A stretch of 64,000 nucleotides of DNA from Ophiodon elongatus (taxonomy: Eukaryota; Chordata; Actinopteri; Perciformes; Hexagrammidae): assembly GCA_016806645.1 (NCBI GenBank), contig JACSYO010000705.1, positions 57,707 to 121,706 on the forward strand, in the 5' to 3' direction. Below, in pieces: positions 48,108-59,466 of this stretch (its first letter is position 1; the number at the start of each line of letters is the position of its first letter). Below the pieces are notes generated by a model, which worked only from the letters and a program-made list of their open reading frames with translations, had not been told where the DNA came from and did not search any database. The position numbers were made by a program, and so were the translations under genes.

Positions 48108-50200
48108 AGTCAATGACCTTAGAAGCAGCTGTCCTTTTGTCATGTCACATGTATCCCTCCCCTTCCTCTGTGACCTAGTTTTACTGTATCCCTCTTTCCA
48201 CTCACCTTAAAATATTACTGTACAGTTTCTCTTTTATCTCTATTACCTGCCCAGTCTCCTCCATTTTTCCAACGGGAATAGCAGCACTAGTTTTTCCACA
48301 CCCATGCACACACACATCCACCTCCGTAAAGGATTGCACAATCAAGGGCAAAGCCCCAATTCTACTCTAAGATTAGAAATGGGCTGGGGAGGCTGTTGCA
48401 GTGCAGACACTTGCAGATTAAAGTTAAAAAGCAGAACCTCTTACAAACAGCTACACCAGAGCCTGTGGTTTCTGTTCCTCTCACCATGCGTACACTGCAA
48501 ACATCTCCAGCCAAGTGGGAGGATTCAAAACCATCAAATGAAATAAAATCCGCAATCTACCCAAAGAAAGCTTGCATGAGAAGTAAAAAGAAAAGGCATC
48601 GTAACCCAGCAATATGGAGATGCTGTATGTGTGATAAATCACAGTTTCTCTCTCCTTTTTTCCTCATCTGTTTTCTGTATCTGCAAGCTTTATTCTCAAC
48701 CACATTAAGAATTATTTTTTTATGACCGTATAACAAGCTCAAAGAAGCCCACTGAAGAGCAGAAAAAAAATGCACATGCCTGTTTTACATTACAGTTTTA
48801 TGACTTTCGCTTTACTCTCTCAATCATTTTTTTCTCTTGTGTTGGCTTTTTTGCCGTAATAAAATGGAACAGAACTCATAAATGACACGAGGAATCGACA
48901 TGCCTACAAGAAACAAGGTTATAGCTGCTTGCTGCACTAATTCCTGGTCACATCCGCTGCAGCCCTTTAATTAGTTTATTCATTTCTAAATGCAGACAGA
49001 AGATTTAAGAGTGCTCTCTTTACTTGCTTCTCTGACCTAAATGGAATAAATTGGACTGGGATTAGTTCTCAGCACAACACTCAGCGTGTGATTGGTGAAA
49101 AATGATTCCTCCCACAGGACATTGTGGAAGCCAAGATATAAAAAGCCGGAGGGAAATGAGCCATATATTGCAACTTTCATTTGTTCTGAATAACACCAAA
49201 TTACTATCATTTCAGGTCATAGGTCGACCATCATCACATGATGTTTGACTGCATATATGCTGTCATTGTCTGAAGAAAACATCTCTGTACCTTTTTAATT
49301 ATTGTAGGTTCACCTTAACTTAAATATAAGACATCTCCATCGCCACAGGTGTTGGTTTATTTTTGTTCATAATACCCTGAGAAGCATACCAGCAGATGGG
49401 ATTGACGGAACCACTGTTGCTATGGTGCTCTAAAAAGGTGTTATGAAAAAAATAGGGATTTGTGTCCAGCTACTGTATATTTATTTTTAATTGCAGAAGC
49501 TCATGTTTTGTTGGAAGTAAGCCTCAAAGAAATAAAGTGCGCTTTACTTTCCTAAACACCTAAAATGGTTAAAACATGTTTTTTTTGCTTCTCGATCTCA
49601 GTCACCATCAAGAGATGGGGGATGTAATTTAAATGCAAATTAAATGCAAATACATTTTGGTTTCCTGTGAAAAAATGTATGAGTGGAGCTATTTTAAAAA
49701 GGAACACTTCGTATAGGTGTTTGTTTCCTTTGTTTATAAGCTCTTTGTATGCAGATGCTGTGCTTACGGTTGATTTGATTGAGCTGATGTAATATAGTTA
49801 GCAAAGCCTTGTTGTGCTGTAATTGGTAACTGTTAGCACACCTGTCTTTTCTTTTGAATAGCTGCACATAACCACCTCTCAAAAAAGACCACAGTGGAAT
49901 TGGAAAAACATTTTTAACATTATTGTGTTGAATTTTTAAAAACATACAGATGCATGAGACATGCATAACTAGGATTGAAATGTCTATTTCATGCCTTATC
50001 CCCAAGCGGTAATTCAGAAGAAACGACCTACGTGTCCTATAAGTGGGAGGATTAGTTGTCGGAAAGATACAGTATATGAGCAATACTACTGAATGAAACG
50101 CAATCTCATTCCTAGAGAGCTGAACTGAACACATTGACATTTGTAGCAATGCTAATAATGGCAACTAATACAGCCTTGGACTTTCCTCAGCAGCATGTTG
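48107..50200. other. Unique sequence, nothing recognised
   Basis: The 156-aa minus-strand ORF at 49694-50164 is the longest in the window outside transposons. It has no domain, no signal and no coding-like composition, so it is read as chance. The stretch 48940-49180 has TAATTAG and similar motifs but nothing specific. Confidence 0.4.
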
Positions 50201-50233
50201 TATATGTGTGTGTGTGTGTATATATATATATAT
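50201..50233. repeat. (TG)n(TA)n microsatellite
   Basis: A TATATGTGTG-type start, then TG units, then TA units up to 50233. Confidence 0.9.
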
Positions 50234-52257
50234 TCTACTGTAAATATAGTTGTTTATTCAATATTTCTGTTTTTCCACTGCCTTTAACAAACATAATTTC
50301 CCATAAGCCCTAGACCATCACAGGTTCAATGTCATTGCACAACAAAATAGTTGAGTCGAGGGGCAGTGGTTAGCTCAGACATGTCTGACAGTAAACCTTA
50401 GGAACACCCATCAATCAAAGATCAAACAAATGCTCAATGAGAGATTGCATTGGTTACGTGACATCATTACTCTGGCTCTCTATATACCTTCTAGCCAGAA
50501 GTGGCAGCACTGATCGCATGAATCCTGTCACAGAATGGGTTTTTATCACTTAAATATCTGCAAAAGAAGATAGCCTAACATCACATCTAATCATATTTTC
50601 AACATTCTTCTGGTAACCATCTTCAAAGGCCGCTGAGTGACTGAATGTCTGGGAGATGGATATCAATTTGGTATAATGGTGCTGGATCAGGGATAAAGTA
50701 AAAGTAAACACAATCAAGAGGATATCTTATTCAGTTAATAAAATCATTGTTGAAAGTAATTTTTTTATTACTTGGGGTTAAGACTTTGTCATGCAGTGTA
50801 CATCGGTTCCTGGATTCTGTTCTTGTCTCACTGAATCAACGAAATGTCCTTTCAGTGTCAGTGAAGGCAGCGAAGATGAATGATGGTTGGTCAACTGTGC
50901 CAAACACAACCGAATCTGCTATTCCTGCAGAGGAACCAAAAATGGACATCAGCAGGATCAGTGTTGCTGAAAGAAACGGATGGAGAGATAAAGCGCAGCA
51001 TGATTCCACTGAGCTTAGTGAAGCATTGTTCCTCCCCCCAGCCCCTGCGTAGCCATCAACCTTTTGAAGGTCACTTAATGGATGTGTATTAAGAAGATTA
51101 GGAAGAAAAGGATGACTGTTGGGGGTGTCCAGCTGATCACCCAAGCCATAAGGGGTATTGTCCATAGTCTGTTTGTGCTTGTGTAAATATAAGCATGTGT
51201 AATTGTGCTTTTTGTCTGTGTGACTATGTTTACCTCTTTGTGTGCGTACGTTTGGCCTGCTCCTACTGTACAGGGTGCGTGTGACGCCTTGTGTCCTAGT
51301 ATTTCCTGTGGTGCAGCTGTTATGTGAACAGTGTTGCTGTTTAATTGACTAGGCTCTGTGTCTGCTGTGCTCTGTTACAGACAGCTAGGCCCTGTCCTTT
51401 GGGAGGAATGTCATCTCTGTGCAGCCAGCGTTACACCAAGGGCTCAAGACTTTGGCAGCCTGCTTTAACATCTTGACACAACTCCTCCAGCTAATGAACA
51501 GCATTAGAGACCCATGGGCCAGAACATACAAACTCATGGATAAACACACACACAGGCACCCAAGACAAGAAAATGTTCTCCCCTCTTTGCATCTCTCACA
51601 ATTTCATTAAGGTCTAGTGTTTTTTCTTTAAACTTTTTTTTTGTTTTGTGTCCCGAACTTCTTCTCTATGTTACAAGTTTGTATGAATTTAATAAAGCAT
51701 GAAATAACTGGGACTGCGTTGATTGTCTCATAGATAACTAAATGCTACGCAAGGGGAGTTGTTCTATTGGATTCATCAAGCACACAAAGACAATCAGATT
51801 CCTTTTCTTCTCCTCTAATAATTGCAGGGATTTAAGTTCTGTTATTGAATTCTCTTTCTTTTTACACGTTCATCTACCTCTGACTTCAACCCCAAGATTT
51901 ATTCTTCATTAAATCATTGCATTGTTCCTGCTATCTCCTCATCCTTTTCTGCGTTTGGGTCCAAACCTGTTTGTGAAACGTGACAGTACAAACTGACCAA
52001 TAATGAACACAGCATAGGAACTATTTGATCAGGAACTTCATGAACTGTCTTAAAACTGCCAGTACATCTGCAATGACTGGAGAACTCCAGAGGCAAGGAA
52101 AGAGGAATCATTGACCTGTGCACACTGGGAGGTTTCCCCTAAGCTGTGACTAGTGATATTGCTATGTCTTCTTCCTCCTTGGCCACAGCAACCTCCTCTT
52201 CCTGTTCAGCACTCCACGGATCCAATATCAGTTGCCAGATGACCTCCCATTCCTCAA
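50234..52257. other. Unique sequence, no gene recognised
   Basis: The frame through 50870-51052 (…DGWSTVPNTTESAIPAEEPK…) has an exon-like mix of residues and a preceding CTTTCAG, but it matches nothing I know. The ORF on the opposite strand of the same region weakens the case. An AATAAA is at about 51690. Confidence 0.35.
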
Positions 52258-52404
52258 GTCTCCGTGGCCGAGCTCCAGTGTGATCCCGTCTCCGTAGCTG
52301 TCCTGTCTGGTCCCGTGTCCGTGGCTGTTTTCCTGTGTGCCCCCATCTCCGTGGATGTGTCCTCCTCTGTTGTCCCGTCTCTGTGGCTGTCCTCCTGTGT
52401 GGTA
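52258..52404. repeat. Minisatellite, about 5 units of roughly 30 bp
   Basis: Units begin 'CCCGTCTCCGTGGCTGTCCT' or close variants at about 52258, 52285, 52312, 52342 and 52374. They vary in length (27-32 bp) and sequence. The minus-strand ORFs through here (T-A-T-E-T-G-type repeats) are products of the repeat. Confidence 0.75.
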
Positions 52405-52464
52405 TAGCCAGAAAGTCTTCTTGCTGATGCCCTGGCCGAAAGACTGAATACGATCCTCAACTCC

Positions 52465-52518
52465 AGTTGCCTGAATCTGGTCTTGAACTCTAGTTGCCTG
52501 AATCTGGTCGTGAAATCC
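52465..52518. repeat. 27-bp direct repeat, two units
   Basis: 'AGTTGCCTGAATCTGGTC' starts at 52465 and again at 52492, with 3' halves differing slightly (TTGAACTCT versus GTGAAATCC). It is close to the minisatellite and may be part of the same repeat-rich element. Confidence 0.8.
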
Positions 52519-55500
52519 AGCAACCGAGTCCAGCAGCCTGATCCACGATGTAGGCAAATCTTCTGGTGCCAGCCAACTGTCCTGATCTCAAGTAAGGGGC
52601 TTACACTTCTGATCACGTTCCAGACCTGCTCCGCCAATCGGCCCTGCCTTCAGGCCACCTTCCCAAGAGGTTCTGCCCATCTGTCCAGCCTCCCGGACGA
52701 CTGCCTGAGGTCTCTTGCTCCGCCCCTGTTCAGCTTTCAGGCCACTTGTTACCTTTGCCATATAACTTTAACAGCCTTCTTAATTTAATGATGGGTCCTT
52801 GCCTGAGAGTCGCATGCTGCCTGTTTTCCTTACCACTTACTTCTGGTGTTGAGATATAAAATGTGAATAGCAGGATGTCAACATTAATACCAAGCAATTG
52901 CTAAGCAACCCTACACTGATGCTGCTGATGCTTGTTAACAGCCATCTAAATCTCTTCCCTTGTAGGTCTTTGGGACACAAATAGCCAAATGGATTCAAAG
53001 CATGTGCTCCTCTGGATCATAAAATATTTTCACCTCTACAAAGATATGCTTAGTGGGTTATTTAATACGTTGCTTAGCAGATTGAAAAGAAGGCATTTAC
53101 TGTACAAAGAAATCAGAAATTTATAGAGATGTATATCAAACTGTTGACATCACATATCACCCATAATGTACATGAACAGAAAAACGTTTCGGAAACCTTT
53201 GTTCAATTATTCAGTGTCCGTTTGTAAATCCTCCCGTAATCGTGTTGGTTTATCTGAGAGTCAACATTTAGGAATGGGAAAAGGGAAATTAGCTAATTTT
53301 ATTGCTCATTTGCAAGAAATTGAGTAAAATGTTAAACTATTTCTTTAAAGGGAATGGTTTGACTTTAGACATAAGTGCAGATTATTGTAATTTTGTTGTG
53401 TGTAGTTGAATTGAACTGGAATTTTAAAACCTCAATGAAATGCAACTGCCATTAATGATATTATTAGAGTAAATTGAATATAATTATTTTGTCCTGTATT
53501 TGAAAAATACTTCATATTACAAAGAGCTTGTCCTGGTACAGGTATTGTGTTTCAATATTACTGTGATTGACAGAAACAGGAATGTCATTAACATTCTGAA
53601 TGCCTGTTTCTGCGTGAATGTCAGACAGAGAGAGTGCTGCACCCCATGTGGTGAAATCCAACAAATAAATGATTATTGCTTCAGCTAATTTTCCTGATGA
53701 TAGAACATACGCGTTCAGAGTTGGCTACCATTATTCCATCTTGATTGATTATAAGGTCATTAGATAATTCTTAGATGCAAGTCATTTAGCAGCTACATAT
53801 TAACAGAGCCTGTCAAACCCAGCTAATTAAGCAGTGTTAAAATGGATATGACATTACTTGGCAGGACATCACCAATTCTGGTCTTTGTGGATTTTTCTGC
53901 TGTTGGCAGAAATTGTTTGTGCATGAGAGAAAAAGACAGCATACATTATCTCAATGGAGAGATTCTGTTTGTGTATATTTATGTTCATTACTATTTAGTA
54001 TGTATGATAACTAAATATATTTTATTATTGCACTGTATTTTTGCATTATGCAGCTTCTGTGGTAGGTCAGACAGCAGTCTGCTACACAAGACAACCTGAG
54101 CCACAAGTATTCATTTTCCTGCTATGTTTCTTTCCTATAAAACTTACAAGCACTAGCCCACATCGTGATCTCCACCCTGACTTGTTGAATGAGCTACCAA
54201 ACAGACATCCTTGGGGGAGAGTGCACTGCTAACGTCAGACGGGCTAGCTAACTAATACGCTAGTCAGCTGCAGCACATTACAGCCTCAAAAACGTACCTG
54301 AAAATGATTCATTAATTAATTGATTTTTTTTGTCAACTTAGATGCTGGTCATGTCATTCACTCTTCAACACTAATGTTAGCAAAATGCTGTCTGCCAATG
54401 ACTTGTAGTCACAGTTTGTTTCTCATTTCCCTGTTGTAGCTCAGCCTGCCAGCTCCGCTGTCAATCAAACATGGACACCGCAACGCCTTTCAGAGGCTGA
54501 CAGAAAAAAGGAACATTTATGACATGTTTCAATAAAAACAGATGTTTTGAATGAAAAAAGTAGAGTAATTGTGTTTTCCGATGGACTTTAGAAGGCCCTA
54601 ACCTACGCAGAGAAGGGTGCAGTCCAAATACTTATAACACAGCTTGAAAAGGAAATCAATAGTCATTTTAATAGAAAGCATTTAGATATGTGAAAATCAC
54701 ACAATTTACATGCAATTTGTTTATGAAGTCTTGAGACTAAACTTGGACACAAACGACAGAATATATCCTTTTGTCTGGGTTCAAATTGTATTTTCTTATT
54801 AATGTTAAGGACTATTATATTGGGTAACTCATTTCAAATCCTTCTCGCCATGCAAGGTTTGAGTTTCAGTGCTTTGTGCACGAGCATGGCTGTGTAGAAG
54901 AATTCCTCTATCTTTTTGGCCCAAGACCGTGCAAGGTGTGGAGCAGAATCAGGAGTTCCTGGCAGCAGCCAGGAGTTACAAAGGGACACAGCCATGGTCA
55001 TACTGGATAAGGTGACCCCAAGCAGATTATTTGCAATGACAATGAGCTGTGGATTCTGGCAGTTCTGCCTCTTTGTCTCTTTTTTTCCTCTCTATCTATT
55101 ATGACCAACTCTTTGCTGCCATGCGTCCTTTTCACACTTTACCCCTCATATCTCTGCCCCGACAGGCTGATGATCTACCCCCACCCACTCCATTGCTCCA
55201 TTGTTTTCTGGTCCATTTATCCTTCTATGAATGAAGCACCTGTATAAATCGTACCTCTTTCTCATAGCCTCTTGTCTTGTACTCTTATCTCATCTGAACT
55301 TTCCCAGTAATTTGGCTCTTCTTATATAGATTTAGTCTCTTGTCCTCTCTTCCCACAATGTCTATCCTCTCCTCTCTAAGACTTCTAAACTTCTCTATCT
55401 TGACAGAACAGGTTTTAGAGACATGATACTTCTCAGTCTGGTTTTGGAACAAACTTTCAAGATGTCAGTCCTAATTTCAAACCTGATTCTTCCCCCTAGT

Positions 55501-55660
55501 CTTTCATTATCTCACCCTCAGCCCAAACATGCAGACAGTACACTAATGGAAAGGTAGCACCATCCCCATATCTCCTCTACTGCCATGCCTTTTACCTGGA
55601 CACTTAATATTGTACTGTGTAGCTTTGTTTTTATTTTTTGTTTGTATATGTCAGTTCTGC
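52519..55660. other. Unique sequence, nothing recognised
   Basis: 52600-52760 is GC-richer, but no coding or LTR ends were found. The rest is AT-rich with short ORFs only. Confidence 0.4.
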
Positions 55661-55821
55661 TTCTTTCCTCTTCAATTCAGTATTCAGTGTTTTCCCTCAC
55701 ATCTTTCTCTCTTTTTTATGCTTATCGCTCTTTCTCCCTGCCTCTCTATTATTTTATTGCTCTTTCCTATTGCTCTGTCTTCATTCCTCTATCCTGCTCT
55801 GTCATCACTCTTTGTTTACAG

Positions 55822-55966
55822 AAATGATGATGATGACAATGAGAATCTTCTGAGGATGGAGAGCGAGCAGATAAATATAGAGAACGTCTCCTCTAAGATG
55901 AACATATCCTCAGTCATTTCAAGACACACTCATACATTTATGTCACATGTGAGGACATTGCGTTAA
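55822..55966 (+). CDS. Possible exon of an unidentified gene
   Basis: A long pyrimidine-rich stretch (about 55660-55820) ends in TTTGTTTACAG, a good splice acceptor. The open frame that follows is acidic then mixed ('NDDDDNENLLRMESEQINIE', 'NVSSKMNISSVISR'). It either ends at the TAA at 55964-55966 (terminal exon) or is spliced at CAT/GTGAGG after 55948 (127-bp internal exon). The composition is unlike the surrounding chance ORFs, but I do not recognise the protein. The upstream pyrimidine tract may simply be low-complexity sequence. No neighbouring exon was found. Confidence 0.25.
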
Positions 55967-56034
55967 CTTAAATTCATTTCCTCTGGGTTTACCCTAACCT
56001 TAAACATGTATAATATGAAATTGGGAGCATAACA

Positions 56035-56205
56035 ATATCAGCATGCCAACATTCCCACGATGACGATGCTAACATGCTGATTGATGCCCATCTTCTGGTT
56101 GAAGATTTCCTGGCAATCCGTCAATCAGTTAGTGGAGTTATTTCTATTTGGATCAAGTGTTGGATTGACTGACCAATGCTGCTAGCATGGCTAAAAAAAA
56201 CAACA
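56035..56205 (+). repeat. Dispersed fish repeat B, copy 3
   Basis: It carries 'GATGCTAACATGCTGATTGA' (about 56064), 'TCCTGGCAATCCGTCAATCA' (about 56108) and the far-end block 'TGCTGCTAGCATGGCTAAAA' (about 56177). The middle of the unit is lost in this copy. It is related to 3071-3235 and 3893-4215. Confidence 0.55.
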
Positions 56206-56325
56206 TTTAGTGTTGGACTGGTGGGATTAAAACTCTGGTCTTTCCGTCTTTATGTCTACAAGCCCGTCTACCACCCCAACAGCAACACCCTTACTATCCA
56301 CCTTACTTCCAACACTGAAGCATGA

Positions 56326-56352
56326 AATGCAGGAAGCGTTGCTTCCTGCATT
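56326..56352. repeat. Perfect 12-bp hairpin
   Basis: AATGCAGGAAGC at 56326-56337, loop GTT, then GCTTCCTGCATT at 56341-56352. The arms are fully complementary. There is no following T-run, so a terminator role is not suggested. It may be the junction of an inverted duplication or a small structured element. Confidence 0.9.
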
Positions 56353-56715
56353 GCACCTAATGTCAACATCGAACAAATCGTAAACCTTGTCCTGAAGAAT
56401 CCTCCAATATGAATATAATTCTTAGGGATAAAGGGCTGCATTAAATTATTCAGGGTTGCTCACTTGCTTCTCCCTGCTTCTCTCTATGCATTTTAAGGCT
56501 ATGTGTCCTGCAGAGGAGAAGTGTAAATGTATAAAGTACAATCAGGTATGACTTTGAGCTTTGCTAATAAAGGGAATTGTGCTACTTTACAGCTCTTCTA
56601 TTTTTACATGGCCTGTGAATCAGAACACTTTCTTTTGAGTCTTCTGATGCATTCTCTCAATTATTTGTTGTTGTCTTTTTGAACTTGAATTGTATTAGGA
56701 TCTACAAAACACATT

Positions 56716-57014
56716 TGTGGTGGCGGGGGTGTGGTTTGGGCTCAGCTGCAGAGGGGACAGAGTGTGGGAGTGGTTCAGAGAACAGTGCCAGAAAAGGCTT
56801 AATTGGCCTCAGCTGGACATGATCTGGTGATTGTGTCTCTCCCCTATATAAACCCTAGTAGGGATGAAGGAGGGGAGGGGAGAGGAGAGCAGGGATGTGA
56901 ACTTCCTAAGCGAGCAGTTGAGAGTAACCAATAAAAGGACATTGTGAAATGCTATCCCGCCTACAGAGTGTCTTTGTGCTGGGGCAAACTCACGGGTAAC
57001 AGGGTCTTGTTACA
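56716..57014 (+). mobile_element. Solo LTR with 5-bp target-site duplication
   Basis: The 299-bp segment begins TGTGGTGGC and ends CTTGTTACA, with TG...CA termini. It is flanked by a perfect 5-bp direct repeat ACATT (56711-56715 and 57015-57019). Inside, in LTR order, are a TATA box (TATATAAA at 56845-56852), a G/A-rich leader, a poly(A) signal AATAAA at 56930-56935 and a downstream tail. No internal retroelement sequence lies on either side, so it is the product of recombination between two LTRs. The family (Gypsy, BEL or endogenous-retrovirus-like) cannot be decided from one LTR. Confidence 0.75.
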
Positions 57015-57019
57015 ACATT

Positions 57020-57836
57020 GAATCCAAGGGATAAGATGTTAAAATAGGAACACATTCATATAATTAATGACTCAAGGACAATTTGTAAGACATATAGCAT
57101 GTAACCTTTCAATAGGAACCCATCACATTGTACCATAAGGCATCTAAGTTGACTGAAATCACACAAAGAAATAGCTTCAGACTCCATTATTTGCTCAGGG
57201 CACTTAAACACGCTGGTCATGGTGTTTTAGCTATGAGTAAAAACAGCAGCATGGCTGTTGATGAACAGAATCGAAGAAGGATGCGTCATTCCCCAGTCTT
57301 TGTTTGTCTACTCAGCAGCAGTAGGCTGGAGTTCTGTCCCTGATCTCATCTCAAATTCTGTTCATATGAGAAGGGTTTCTGGTCTGCACCCACAATCAAA
57401 TTGAACTTTTTCTGTGATTTACAAGCACAAATATTATTTTTTTTGCATGTTCAGCTGGCTGGAATTTTCACAGCAGACAATTGGTTACAGTAGCAATTAA
57501 TTGGAATTAATTAATTTAAAGTGTGCCAATTGAAAACTATCTCCATTTGCCCTGTCATTAGTGCAATATTCAATGGATCTCTCCGGAAACATTCATTATA
57601 AATTAAAGTAGATCAGTTGTTTTGTAGAAAGCTATTGAGAAACCATGAGACCCTTTAAATAAAGTTGGAACCAAATATTTCCTTTCAATGTCGATTTGAA
57701 AATGAAGGTTGCCGATTACTGATTGTGCCGGATCCTCCTGATACGGTGCCAGCATACAAAATGCTATCTAGTGTATGATGGATTGAATTCCTTAAAATAT
57801 GCCTTGCTGAAGTGCTTTGATCTTTATTATCTTAAT
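57020..57836. other. Unique sequence, nothing recognised
   Basis: The small ORF at 57128-57343 has no signature and no repeat was identified. Confidence 0.45.
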
Positions 57837-57856
57837 TTAACTCTCCTGTTATGTTC

Positions 57857-57873
57857 CGGGTCAAATTGACCCG
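57857..57873. promoter_or_regulatory. GGTCA-NNN-TGACC palindrome 1 (ERE-like)
   Basis: CGGGTCAAATTGACCCG, a perfect inverted repeat with 3-bp spacer, lies 16 bp inside the left end of the piggyBac element. It contains the full 13-bp estrogen-response-element consensus. In the transposon it may instead serve as a subterminal transposase site. Confidence 0.7.
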
Positions 57874-58030
57874 TTTCAAAATTTTAAAATCTAGAAAAAA
57901 ATGTTTAAGTACTTTTTCTGTATGAAACTTCTTCTGCTTGCCTTAATTAGTGTAATCAACGTAAAAAAAAAGGGTTCATATCGTGTATATGCAACCCCCC
58001 CCTGCAGGTTTATATTACAAAGATGATGTT

Positions 58031-58047
58031 CGGGTCAATTTGACCCG
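58031..58047. promoter_or_regulatory. GGTCA-NNN-TGACC palindrome 2 (ERE-like)
   Basis: CGGGTCAATTTGACCCG, again perfect, about 190 bp from the left end and upstream of the transposase ATG. Confidence 0.7.
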
Positions 58048-58118
58048 GCAATGAAAGTGGAGGCTATAAGGGGTCAGACGTGTCAAGTTTAGACCATTTC
58101 TTACTCCCTCCCACCATG

Positions 58119-58139
58119 ACACACACACACACACACACA

Positions 58140-58190
<51 letters not shown>
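58119..58190. repeat. (CA)n microsatellite inside the piggyBac element
   Basis: An AC run of about 72 bases with one interruption (CAG) at about 58139-58140, located between palindrome 2 and the transposase start. Confidence 0.97.
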
Positions 58191-58193
<3 letters not shown>

Positions 58194-58373
58194 CTACCCC
58201 ACCTGTGCGAGAAATACAGATACTATTTTGACGGGAACCTTATATTTTCCCGAGGGAAAACCCCACCCACACTTAGCAGGGGAGGGGTGAAACATACAAA
58301 CGGGTTGCTTGGGAGTCCTACCAACATTACACTCTGCATATACATACAACACAGCAGCTCACTGTAGGACAAC

Positions 58374-59030
58374 ATGAGCTACAGAAACAAAAGGACAACA
58401 GCCCTGGTGGCTCTACAGCTCATCCTTGATCATGACAGTGAAATAGAGGAGGATGTGTCTAAAGATGAACACCATCTTGAGGTCAATTCAGATTATAATG
58501 GTACTGATTATGAACCATCAGATTAGGAAAGTGATATACCTGTCCCTCCAAGCGAGACATTTGTGTCGAAAAATTGTGAAATACAGTGGTCATTCTCACC
58601 CAATACACATCAGCCAAGACTGTCTGCCGAAAATATTATAAAGACAGTGCCAGGCCCCACCAGGATGACAGGGACTTGTGTCACAGACATCAAGTCAGCT
58701 TTTGAGATGGTCATTCCAAACTCAATACAGAAAGTAATTCTAGAAATGACGTCAAGGGAGAAGTGGAAGGAGCTGGATGAAACGCATTTACATGCATATG
58801 TGGATCTCCTTATACTTGCTGGGGTCTATAAAGAAAGAAAGAATGTTGTGCTCATGAACACTCTCCATAGAAATGCTGAAATCAGCACCAGAGAGGACGA
58901 GAAACCAAGCATGATTCTAGATTACAATGCCACAAAAAAGAGGGTGGACAATTTGGACCAAGTAACGGGGTCCTACAGCACCAAGAGAATGACTGCACGC
59001 TGGCCTTTGGTCTGTTTCTTTACACTATAA
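58374..59030 (+). pseudogene. piggyBac transposase, defective (premature stop, catalytic core deleted)
   Basis: An ATG at 58374 opens a frame with an acidic N-terminus (DHDSEIEEDVSKDEHH), as is usual before the piggyBac core. An in-frame TAG at 58524-58526 (codon 51) interrupts it. The same frame then continues to 59030 with piggyBac-type segments 'WSFSPNTHQPRLSAENI', 'VTDIKSAFEMVIPNSIQ', 'EKWKELDETHLHAYVDLLIL' and 'LAGVYK'. Directly after a GAAAGAAAGAA junction at about 58829-58842 it jumps to the C-terminal 'KNVVLMNTLHRNAEI' and 'ATKKRVDNLDQVTGSYSTKR'. The several hundred residues between, holding the first two catalytic aspartates, are missing. Only the last acidic cluster (RVDNLDQ) remains. 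The frame ends at 'WPLVCFFTL', so the cysteine-rich C-terminal tail is also lost. It cannot be an active transposase. Confidence 0.85.
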
Positions 59031-59098
59031 ATAAACATATATAAAGTTTATTTTCAATACAAATCCTTATGACTCATTTGGCTTGATTTTGAGGGAGC

Positions 59099-59113
59099 GG
59101 GTCAACATGACCC
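59099..59113. promoter_or_regulatory. GGTCA-NNN-TGACC palindrome 3 (ERE-like)
   Basis: GGGTCAACATGACCC, downstream of the truncated transposase frame and about 400 bp from the right end. The arms are perfect and the spacer differs from the other copies. Confidence 0.7.
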
Positions 59114-59451
59114 TGAACAGCAGAGGTGTCTCATCTCTATTTATCTACTTTACCCCATGAAAAAAAGAAAGTTTCAAAATCCTAAAATCTTTTGACAAAA
59201 ATACATGTTACGGTAGCCTAATGCATTTTATATCTAGGTTTTTCCAATGTACCTAAAAAATAGTTTGAACATGTATTTTTCATGAAAATGAGTGAGTTAT
59301 CCTCATTGAACTATGATCTATGGAGGGGTGAATAACTCCATTCCACTAAATACTGATTGAATCGTTAGTAATGGTGTTGGTGATGAGGTACAAACTATAT
59401 TTATTAGGATTTTTTGGTTTTTGACAACTTTTGGATGATTACACATGCACC

Positions 59452-59466
59452 GGGTCACATTGACCC
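59452..59466. promoter_or_regulatory. GGTCA-NNN-TGACC palindrome 4 (ERE-like)
   Basis: GGGTCACATTGACCC, 44 bp inside the right end of the element, with perfect arms. Confidence 0.7.

Noticed and set aside
49694..50164. 156-aa minus-strand ORF, the longest outside transposons
   Set aside because: No domain, signal peptide or repeat structure, with AT-rich chance-like composition and no splice or promoter context.
50747..51052. 101-aa ORF with an exon-like stretch (DGWSTVPNTTESAIPAEEPK)
   Set aside because: No recognisable family, and an equally long ORF lies on the opposite strand. The acceptor-like CTTTCAG is weak evidence alone.
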